From assembly GCF_006494655.1 (NCBI RefSeq), contig NZ_VHIM01000005.1:1-64000 (forward strand): a stretch of DNA of 64,000 nucleotides, read 5' to 3'. This stretch comes from Arthrobacter agilis. GTDB taxonomy: Bacteria > Actinomycetota > Actinomycetes > Actinomycetales > Micrococcaceae. The first letter of the stretch is position 1. Each line of letters begins with the position of its first letter. Under the pieces are notes generated by a model, which ran no database searches, was not told the DNA's origin, and was given only the letters and a program-made list of their open reading frames with translations. A program made the position numbers and the translations under genes. Shown one piece after another: positions 43,185 through 50,067 of this stretch.

Positions 43185-43214
43185 CGGGCCCTGTTCCCCA
43201 GGGAATAGGGCCCG
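43185..43214 (+). terminator. Terminator of the small basic gene
   Basis: CGGGCCCTGTTCCC-CA-GGGAATAGGGCCCG, a 14-base stem with one G-T pair, starts 12 bases after the stop and ends about 20 bases before the DsbA-family gene. Confidence 0.7.
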
Positions 43215-43237
43215 AGCCCACCGCCGTTGTGCCGGAC

Positions 43238-43933
43238 ATGAAGATTGAGATCTGGTCAGATGTGAAGTGCCCGTGGTGTTTCGTGGGCAAGCGCCGCTTC
43301 GAGAAAGCCCTCGCGGACTTCCCGCACAAGGACGGCGTCGAGGTGACGTGGAAGAGCTATCAGCTGGATCCGGGCCTTCCGGACCACTACGACGGCACGG
43401 AGCAGCAGTACCTCGCCGAGCGCAAGGGCATCGATCCGGACCAGGTCCGCCAGATGTGGGAACACCTCGCCCAGCAGGCGGCGGGCGAAGGGCTCGACTT
43501 CGACTTCGACCGCATCGTGGTGGGCAACAGTTTCACAGCGCACCGCTTCCTGCACCTGGCGTCCTCCCACGGGCGGGGTGGCGCGGCCAAGGAGGCCATC
43601 ATGTCGGCCCACTTCGAGCAGGGCCTCGACACGTCCGACGTCGACATCCTCGTCTCCCTCGGCACCGGGATCGGACTGGACGAGGAGGAGATCCGGGCAA
43701 CCGTGGCAGGGGACCGGTTCGCCGACGATGTGCGCCGGGACATCGAGGAAGCCCGCACGATCGGTGTGCAGGGCGTCCCGTTCTTCGTCATCGACCGGAA
43801 GTACGGTATCTCGGGGGCCCAGCCCTCCGAGCTGTTCCGTCAGGCCCTCGACCAGGCGTGGCAGGAGGCCCACCCGCTGGTGTCGCTGACGCCCTCGGCC
43901 GACGGTCCGGCCTGCGGACCGGACGGCTGCTAG
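43238..43933 (+). CDS. DsbA-family (FrnE-like) oxidoreductase
   Basis: A 231-residue thioredoxin-fold protein without signal peptide. [16 protein letters not shown] holds the CPWC active site, and [21 protein letters not shown] is the cis-Pro loop and end typical of FrnE/2-hydroxychromene isomerase-like proteins. A cytoplasmic thiol-disulfide role in redox stress is likely. The C-terminus has an extra Cys pair (CGPDGC). ATG 43238 is chosen on alignment; a GTG three codons earlier is possible and neither has a clear ribosome site. Confidence 0.9.
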   Translation: MKIEIWSDVKCPWCFVGKRRFEKALADFPHKDGVEVTWKSYQLDPGLPDHYDGTEQQYLAERKGIDPDQVRQMWEHLAQQAAGEGLDFDFDRIVVGNSFTAHRFLHLASSHGRGGAAKEAIMSAHFEQGLDTSDVDILVSLGTGIGLDEEEIRATVAGDRFADDVRRDIEEARTIGVQGVPFFVIDRKYGISGAQPSELFRQALDQAWQEAHPLVSLTPSADGPACGPDGC

Positions 43934-44211
43934 CCGCGACGATCAGCGGCGCGGCGGCGCACCCCCGCCGGGGGACGCCCCTGCGCCATCAGCCGCAGGT
44001 CCTCCTGGACCCGGTCGAGTTCCCGCCGTCGCTGTGCCCCGAGCTCCTCCGGAGCCGGCCGGTCGCGTCGTACCGTGGCGTGGCGCGAGGGTTCGGCCTC
44101 GGCCCGCGCCTCCGACCCCTCCCGTGGGGGCATAGTCCCCTGCGGTGGCGCGTCGAGATGTGTCGATCCCTCGCCCTGCAGGGGGTCGAAGAACAGTCCG
44201 TTGCGTTCCAT
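43930..44211 (-). CDS. Small charged hypothetical protein (93 residues)
   Basis: GGAGGAGCC directly before ATG at 44211 opens a 93-residue frame: MERNGLFFDPLQGEG, a Pro/Glu/Arg-rich centre, then a helical RRRELDRVQEDLRLM and an Arg-rich end. Its TAG shares the palindrome CTAG with the stop of the convergent DsbA-family gene. The ribosome site and neighbour geometry support it; no known family is recognised. Confidence 0.65.
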   Translation of the reverse strand: MERNGLFFDPLQGEGSTHLDAPPQGTMPPREGSEARAEAEPSRHATVRRDRPAPEELGAQRRRELDRVQEDLRLMAQGRPPAGVRRRAADRRG

Positions 44212-44291
44212 GGCTCCTCCGGTTCCGGTCGTGCACCCGAGCGTAGCCCGGTCGTGTTTCCAGCTGTTTTCGGGGCCTGTCGACCGATGGG

Positions 44292-45137
44292 TCAGGGAAG
44301 CCCGGCGGCGCGCAGGAGCGCCCCGCCGCCGTCGTCGAAACGGGCCACCGCCCAGGCGAGGCCGCCGACGGCGTAGAGGGAGACGGGAACCAGGAGGCAC
44401 CACTCGCGCAGGGAGCCCGCGTTCCCCAGCAGCGGCAGGGCGAGGTTGCCGTTGGGCCGCCAGACCTGCGCGAGGATCGGGACCCCGGCGAGACGGCGCG
44501 GGCGCCTGATGCGCAGCGGATACACCGGGTTGCAGCCACCCGTGGTCAGCAGATCGCCGAGGATGTGGACCACGACGCCGATCCCCACGGCCAGCGGGAA
44601 CCAGAACTGCTCCTCCGGGGCGAAGGCCGTGATGAACGCGCCGGCGGTGAGGCCGACGGCCCACGGGGATTTGCGCAGGTTGTCGGGAATGATCTTCAGC
44701 GCCTTCGCGGCGAAGGAGACGAGCAGCACGGTCAGCAGCCCCGCCCCCGGATAGACGGTGCCGAACTGCTGTGTCTCCACCGTCCACAGTCCGGCGACGA
44801 ACGCGCATCCGACGAAGGCGATGACCCCGAGCAACGAGTGCGTTCCCTTGCGGTGTCCGCCGGAGACCGCACCGACCGCCGAGCAGAAGACATTGGACAG
44901 CGGCGGAAGGGAGTGGGCAATCGTGGCGCTGCGATGATCGGCGTCGGGCAGCAGGGCTGCCCCCGCGGTGACAAGCGCGCCGGTGACCACCCCCACCGGG
45001 CTCACCTCCAGCAGCCCGAGACCGAGGGTCACGGTCTCCGGAAGGACGGGGAGGTGCGGCCCGGCGTGCAGGTCGACGCGTGTCGTGACGGCGATCCAGG
45101 CGGCGGCGCCGCAGGCGGCATGGTGGGCGCCCATCAT
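44292..45137 (-). CDS. Membrane-bound metal-dependent hydrolase (YdjM/DUF457 type)
   Basis: A 281-residue polytopic protein. GAHHAACGAAAW, PDADHRSATIAHSLPP and GGHRKGTHSLLG carry the conserved His/Asp residues of the LexA-regulated YdjM family, and a later VVHILGDLLTTGGCNPVYPL adds further His/Asp. The start at 45137 has AAAGGA eight bases upstream. The biological substrate of the family is unclear, and no LexA box was seen upstream. Confidence 0.85.
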   Translation of the reverse strand: MMGAHHAACGAAAWIAVTTRVDLHAGPHLPVLPETVTLGLGLLEVSPVGVVTGALVTAGAALLPDADHRSATIAHSLPPLSNVFCSAVGAVSGGHRKGTHSLLGVIAFVGCAFVAGLWTVETQQFGTVYPGAGLLTVLLVSFAAKALKIIPDNLRKSPWAVGLTAGAFITAFAPEEQFWFPLAVGIGVVVHILGDLLTTGGCNPVYPLRIRRPRRLAGVPILAQVWRPNGNLALPLLGNAGSLREWCLLVPVSLYAVGGLAWAVARFDDGGGALLRAAGLP

Positions 45138-45327
45138 GGCGGGAATCCTTTCGGCGACGGACCTCCGGCTCGGAAACGCGGCCGGGGGCAAGGGCCCATC
45201 CTGCCGCGTGCCACCGTCACTATCGCTCCGGCGAGCGGGTCCCTGCGGCCGGGGCCCCGGTCAGGCCGGCAGGAGGGCGAGATCCTCGTCGAGGAATGGG
45301 ACGGCCGCGCAGACGGTTCCCGCAGGC

Positions 45328-46329
45328 ATGCCCCTTCCCTTCGCCGCCGTGTCCATCCTCGACCGCGCCCAGTCGCGGAGCGGCTCGAGCGAGGCGCAGA
45401 CCCTCGAGCACGTCCTGGGGCGCGCCGAGCAGGCCGAACGGCTCGGTTACCGTCGGTTCTGGGTTGCTGAGCACCACGGGGTCCCGGGCATCGCCGGGTC
45501 CGCGCCCGCCGTGCTGGCCGCGGCGGTGGCAGCGCGGACGACGACGATCCGCGTGGGGACCGGAGGCATCATGCTCCCGAACCATCAGCCCCTCGTGGTC
45601 GCCGAGCAGGCGGCAACCCTGGCGGCGCTGTCCGAAGGGCGCTTCGACCTCGGCCTGGGCCGCTCCCTCGGGTTCACGCAGGCCGTCCGGGCGGCCCTGC
45701 GGACAGGGCACGAGGATGCCCGGCGCTTCGACCGGGACCTCGCCGACCTGCTCGCGTTCCTCGACGGCTCCGCGCCTGTCACGGCCCGCCCGCAGGACCG
45801 CGGCACGACGCCGGTGTTCGTGCTGGCCACGGGGCGCGGCCTGGCGGCCGCGGCGCGCGCCGGGCTCGCCGTCGTCGTCGGCGGGCCCGTGCTGCTGCAG
45901 GATCCCGACGGCGCGCTGGAGCGCTATCGCGCCGACTTCCGTCCCTCCCGCTGGTGGGAGCGGCCGTACGTGGTCGCCTCCCTGAACGTCGCGGTGGCGG
46001 CAACGGCGGCGGACGCCCGCCACCTGCTGATGCCGGAAGCACGTGCACTGGCTGCCTCGCGGACGAAAGGCTCGTTCCCGCCGCTCGAGGCTGAGACCGG
46101 CCTCCCGCTTACCAAGCGGGAGGCCGATCTCGTGGAGGCGTCGCTCGCCTCATCGATCCACGGGACTGCGCTGGAGGTGGAACGGGGCCTGGCGGACCTG
46201 CAGCACCGGACCGGCGCGGACGAACTGCTCGTCAGCGGCGGCGCCCATGATCTCGAGGCGCAGCGACGCTCCGATGAGGCTCTGGCGATGCTGATGGGCC
46301 GACCGCCTGCCGGGCGTCAGCCGGAGTAG
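45328..46329 (+). CDS. LLM-class flavin-dependent oxidoreductase (luciferase-like)
   Basis: A 333-residue bacterial-luciferase-fold enzyme. It starts SILDRAQSRSGSSEA, then GYRRFWVAEHHGVPGIAGSAPAVLAAAVAARTTTIRVGTGGIMLPNHQPLVVAEQ, the family's most conserved block, and FDLGLGRSLG. It uses reduced flavin to oxidise an unknown substrate. The ATG at 45328 matches relatives but lacks a good ribosome site. Its last 13 bases overlap the convergent small repeat protein. Confidence 0.9.
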   Translation: MPLPFAAVSILDRAQSRSGSSEAQTLEHVLGRAEQAERLGYRRFWVAEHHGVPGIAGSAPAVLAAAVAARTTTIRVGTGGIMLPNHQPLVVAEQAATLAALSEGRFDLGLGRSLGFTQAVRAALRTGHEDARRFDRDLADLLAFLDGSAPVTARPQDRGTTPVFVLATGRGLAAAARAGLAVVVGGPVLLQDPDGALERYRADFRPSRWWERPYVVASLNVAVAATAADARHLLMPEARALAASRTKGSFPPLEAETGLPLTKREADLVEASLASSIHGTALEVERGLADLQHRTGADELLVSGGAHDLEAQRRSDEALAMLMGRPPAGRQPE

Positions 46330-46580
46330 GTGTAGTACCCGCCGAGCTGAGGGGCGAACGTCGCGGTGGACACATAGGTGCCGCGGCGGAGCGCGCTGAC
46401 GCGTCCGGCGCGTTCGTCGGCGGAGCTCGTCACGTAGGCGCCCTCGGTGTCCGGCCGTGGCGTCGGGGTGGTCACGTAGGTGCCCGCCGACCGTCGTGCG
46501 GCGTCGGCCCCAGTGGTTCGTCCGGGCTGTGGGGAGGTGGTGGGGCGTCGGGTGATGGTGGGGCGATCGATGATCGTCAT
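46317..46580 (-). CDS. Small protein with GTYV-type repeats (87 residues)
   Basis: GAAGGATGCCTCC then ATG starts an 87-residue frame. A basic Thr/Arg/Pro-rich first third precedes repeated strands GTYVTT, GAYVTS and GTYVST spaced about 17-19 residues apart, closing with GGYYTYSG. The spaced Gly-x-Tyr-Val units look like a small repeat fold or surface motif. Its end overlaps the convergent monooxygenase gene. Family unknown to me; the ribosome site and repeats support expression. Confidence 0.72.
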   Translation of the reverse strand: MTIIDRPTITRRPTTSPQPGRTTGADAARRSAGTYVTTPTPRPDTEGAYVTSSADERAGRVSALRRGTYVSTATFAPQLGGYYTYSG

Positions 46581-46700
46581 GGAGGCATCCTTCGGTCGGT
46601 GGCACCACTCGGAAGCGGTGAAGTTCGTTGGCGGCGGTCGGGCGCGGAAGGTGGTGAACCAGGCGTCGTACCGCGACCTGCCGTCCTATCAGGCTAATTC

Positions 46701-46723
46701 TTATTATGAGTAACTCAAAATAA
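46701..46723. promoter_or_regulatory. AT-rich 23-base near-palindrome, candidate operator
   Basis: TTATTATGAGT-A-ACTCAAAATAA matches its reverse complement except for one base pair. It stands out as very AT-rich in GC-rich DNA, between the divergent GTYV-repeat and aminotransferase genes, with a TGAGTAACTCA core typical of dimeric regulators (MarR/HxlR-like sites have similar form). Confidence 0.65.
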
Positions 46724-46820
46724 ACGGCACGTACGATGCATCACACCGGTGGGGCGTGGTGCGGCCGTCCGCCGGAATCGGGCGCCCAGGCGCTGGCGCC
46801 CGGACCGTAAGGTGGGCGGC

Positions 46821-47957
46821 ATGGACACTACGGGGACCGATGACACCGCCGCTTTCGCCAGCTACCAGAGCGCCTTCTCCGAGCCTCCCGGCTACCTGAA
46901 CTTCGCCAGCTTCGGGCCGCCGTCGAGCAGGGTCGCGGACCGGCTGGCGGACCTCCTGCACACGGCCGGGCATGCCTCCTCCGACGCGATGGCCCACCTG
47001 CAGGGCGAGGAGCTGCGGGCCAGGTCCGCCTTCTCGCGACTCACCGGCTTTCCCCTCGACCGGGTGGGGTTGACCGGGAGTACGTCCCTGGGGCTGTTCC
47101 AGGTGGCCTTCGGACTTGCCCGGGGTACGGTGCTGGTCGGCGCCGGGGAGTTCCCCTCCAACCACTACCCCTGGCTGCGGACGGCCGAGGCCGGGCGCGC
47201 CCGGATCGCCCTGATCGGCGAGCCCGGCACGCAGATGACGCCGGACGCCGTCGCCCGCTCGCTCGGGGACGACACCGTGGCCGTGAGCGTGAGCGCAGTC
47301 GACTTCCGCACCGGCTACCGGGCTGACCTCGCCGGCATTCGTGAGGTGATCGGCCCGGATCGGCTCCTCGTGGTCGACGGCATCCAGGCCTTCGGCGTCG
47401 TCGACGCGGCGTGGGCGCCGGCGGACGTCCTGATCTCCGGTGCACAGAAGTGGGTGCGGGGCGCGTGGGGAGTGGCCGGGATCGCGATGTCGGAGCAGGC
47501 CCTGGCGCGGCTCGAGCCCGTGCTGACCGGCTGGACGGGTGTCGCCGATGCCTACCGGTACGACGGCGAGGAGCATGCACCCCTGCCCGGTGCGGGGCGC
47601 TTCTCCATCTCCAACCTCTCGCCCTACGCCACCGGCGCCTTCGCCGAGGCCCTCGAACTGATGGAGTCCGTGGGCGTGGCAGCGATCGAGGGCCTCGTCT
47701 CGACGCATGCACAGGCGCTGATCACGCAGCTCGACGACGCCGGGGTGCCCGTCCTCTCGCCCCGGGACCGCGCCGAGCGGGCAGGGATCGTGGTCGCCGG
47801 GGTGCGGGGACGCGCGGAGGAGGCACACGCGGCGCTGGCGGCCGCCGGCATCACCGCGACCCGCCATGGGGACAGCCGCATCCGTCTCTCCGTCCATGCG
47901 ACCACGCGCTCGGAGGCGCTCGGCGAGGCTGCCGGGGTGCTGGCAGGGTTCGTGTGA
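46821..47957 (+). CDS. Class V aminotransferase-like PLP enzyme
   Basis: A 378-residue fold-type I PLP protein of the cysteine-desulfurase/isopenicillin-N-epimerase group. It has YLNFASFGPPS near the N-terminus, LTGSTSLGLFQ for the cofactor phosphate, VVDGIQAFGVVD with the PLP-contacting Asp, and the Schiff-base Lys in LISGAQKWVRG. AAGGTG precedes ATG 46821; an upstream in-frame extension is Arg-rich and unlikely. Desulfurase activity is doubtful because no active-site Cys loop is evident. Confidence 0.9.
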   Translation: MDTTGTDDTAAFASYQSAFSEPPGYLNFASFGPPSSRVADRLADLLHTAGHASSDAMAHLQGEELRARSAFSRLTGFPLDRVGLTGSTSLGLFQVAFGLARGTVLVGAGEFPSNHYPWLRTAEAGRARIALIGEPGTQMTPDAVARSLGDDTVAVSVSAVDFRTGYRADLAGIREVIGPDRLLVVDGIQAFGVVDAAWAPADVLISGAQKWVRGAWGVAGIAMSEQALARLEPVLTGWTGVADAYRYDGEEHAPLPGAGRFSISNLSPYATGAFAEALELMESVGVAAIEGLVSTHAQALITQLDDAGVPVLSPRDRAERAGIVVAGVRGRAEEAHAALAAAGITATRHGDSRIRLSVHATTRSEALGEAAGVLAGFV

Positions 47958-48161
47958 GCGGCGCACTATAGACCGCGGCTCCTCCGTGCGCCAGAGTCGC
48001 ACCGATTGCCGGCTCTCCGGCCGCGACGGGCTCCCACAATGTCCCAGCCCGGTGCTAACGTCCCCTGCAGAACGTGTGACCTAGGCAACATGTTCGTCGG
48101 CCCAGGCGTCTGACCTGGGCAGGTACCACCTCAGCTGGGACATTTTGACGAAGGAGACCCC

Positions 48162-50000
48162 TTGAAATTCACCTCTCGGACCCGGGGGCTGCGGTGCGCT
48201 CTGGCGCTCGCCGTGACCAGCGCCGTCGTGCTCGCCCCCGTGAGCGCGCAGGCCACCCCCGGCACGGCGGCGGACTCGCCGACCGCCGACCCGACCGCAT
48301 CCTCCCTGACTGCCTCGCCGGGCGCCGACGGTGCAGCGGCCACACTCGACGACCGCTCGGATCCCGCCGCAGAGGAACGCCGCGACCTCAACCAGCAGGC
48401 CGTGGAGCAGGTGATCTCCGGCGAGGCGAAGGTCGAGGACCGCAACGGCTCCAAGGCGGTCAAGGTGGCTCCGGGCCAGTGGGCCCAGTACGGCCTGCAG
48501 GACAGCGACCAGATCCTGTCCTTCCTCGTCGACTTCGGAACCACGCCGGACCCCCGCTTCCCCACCGCCCCTGCCGGCCCCACGCACAACACCATCCAGG
48601 AACCGAACCGGGCCGTGGACAACTCCACCTACTGGTCCGACACCTTCGACCGCGACCACTACCTCGACATGTTCTTCAGCGAGGAGGACGAGTCACTCAA
48701 GGGTGTCTACGAGGAGATGTCGAGCGGCCGCTACACGGTGGACGGTGACGTCAGCGACTGGGTGACCGTCCCGTACTCGTCGGCCAGCTACGGCGAGACC
48801 GAGAGCCAGGCGGACATGACCCGCTTCGTACAGGACACCGCGGACGCCTGGTACGACTCCCAGATCGCCGCGGGCAAGACAGCCGCCGAGATCGACGCCT
48901 ACCTGGCCACGTTCGACCAGTGGGACCGCTACGACTACGACAACGACGGCGACTTCAACGAGCCCGACGGGTACATCGACCACTTCCAGGCGATCCACGC
49001 GGGCGAGGGCGAGGAGGCAGGCGCGGCGTCGTCGGCCATCTGGTCGCACCGCTGGGCCGTGGGCCAGGCGGGTCGCGGGACCTCCGGACCCGCAGCGAAC
49101 CCCTACGGTGGCATCAAGATCGGCGACTCGAAGGTCTGGATCCGTGATTACACCACGGAGCCCGAGAACGGCGGCCTGGGCGTCTTCGCCCACGAGTACG
49201 GGCACGATCTGGGACTGCCCGACCTGTACGACACGAGCGGCGGCGAGAACGGCACAGGCTTCTGGACCCTCATGAGCTCGGGCTCGTGGCTCGGCCACGG
49301 AGACGGTGCGATCGGCACCAAGCCCAACCACATGGGTGCCTGGGAGAAGCTGCAGCTCGGCTGGCTGGATTACGACGTCGCCACCGCCGGCGTGAAGTCG
49401 ACCCACAAGATCGGCCCGTCCTTCCACGCCACGAAGGCGCCGCAGGCCGTCGTCGTGAACCTGCCGAAGGACGCCGCGGGGAACAACCGTTTCTACATCG
49501 CCGAGAACCGGGTCTACGCCGGGTACGACGCCACACTCGCCGAGGGCCCGTACAACTTCGGCTGGGCGGCCACGGCGCCGGACACGGTGGAGCACTACCC
49601 GTACCAGGACGGCCTGAGCATCACCTACTGGAACACGGCCCAGCGCAACAACAACACGCGCCAGCACCCCGGTGCGGGCCTTGCCCTGCCCGTGGATGCC
49701 CATCCCGCGGCGCTCACCTGGTCCGACGGCACCGTGGTGCGCAACCGTATCCAGAGCTTCGATGCGACCTTCGGCAAACAGGCTACGGATGTGCTGTCCC
49801 TGCACCGCGAGACCGCTGCCGGCATGACGACGCTCACCGCGCCGTCACGGCCGGGCGTGCCGGTGTTCGATGACACGAACCCGAACGCCTACTACGACGC
49901 CACGAATCCGCAGGGGTCCGTCGTCGTCGCCGGTTCGGGAACGAAGATCGAGGTCGTGCAGTCCAACTCGAAGGGCATGCTGACCCTCCAGGTCCGCTGA
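48162..50000 (+). CDS. Secreted M6-family (immune inhibitor A-like) metalloprotease
   Basis: A 612-residue exported zinc protease. TTG start with AAGGAG upstream, a signal peptide ending near APVSAQA, an Ala/Thr/Asp-rich propeptide, and the M6 catalytic domain with HEYGHDLGLPDLYD (His344, Glu345, His348) and the downstream MSSGSWLG. DYDNDGDFNEPDGYIDH resembles a Ca-binding loop. Such enzymes degrade extracellular protein. The neighbouring GH3 glycosidase suggests a secreted-hydrolase neighbourhood. Confidence 0.93.
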   Translation: MKFTSRTRGLRCALALAVTSAVVLAPVSAQATPGTAADSPTADPTASSLTASPGADGAAATLDDRSDPAAEERRDLNQQAVEQVISGEAKVEDRNGSKAVKVAPGQWAQYGLQDSDQILSFLVDFGTTPDPRFPTAPAGPTHNTIQEPNRAVDNSTYWSDTFDRDHYLDMFFSEEDESLKGVYEEMSSGRYTVDGDVSDWVTVPYSSASYGETESQADMTRFVQDTADAWYDSQIAAGKTAAEIDAYLATFDQWDRYDYDNDGDFNEPDGYIDHFQAIHAGEGEEAGAASSAIWSHRWAVGQAGRGTSGPAANPYGGIKIGDSKVWIRDYTTEPENGGLGVFAHEYGHDLGLPDLYDTSGGENGTGFWTLMSSGSWLGHGDGAIGTKPNHMGAWEKLQLGWLDYDVATAGVKSTHKIGPSFHATKAPQAVVVNLPKDAAGNNRFYIAENRVYAGYDATLAEGPYNFGWAATAPDTVEHYPYQDGLSITYWNTAQRNNNTRQHPGAGLALPVDAHPAALTWSDGTVVRNRIQSFDATFGKQATDVLSLHRETAAGMTTLTAPSRPGVPVFDDTNPNAYYDATNPQGSVVVAGSGTKIEVVQSNSKGMLTLQVR

Positions 50001-50012
50001 CCCTTCATAGCG

Positions 50013-50054
50013 ACACAGGAAGAGCCGGGACGGATGTCCCGGCTCTTCCTGTGT
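50013..50054. terminator. 19-base-stem bidirectional terminator
   Basis: ACACAGGAAGAGCCGGGAC and its exact complement around a GGAT loop separate the convergent protease and glycosidase genes. Confidence 0.85.
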
Positions 50055-50067
50055 TCCACGAGGGCGA

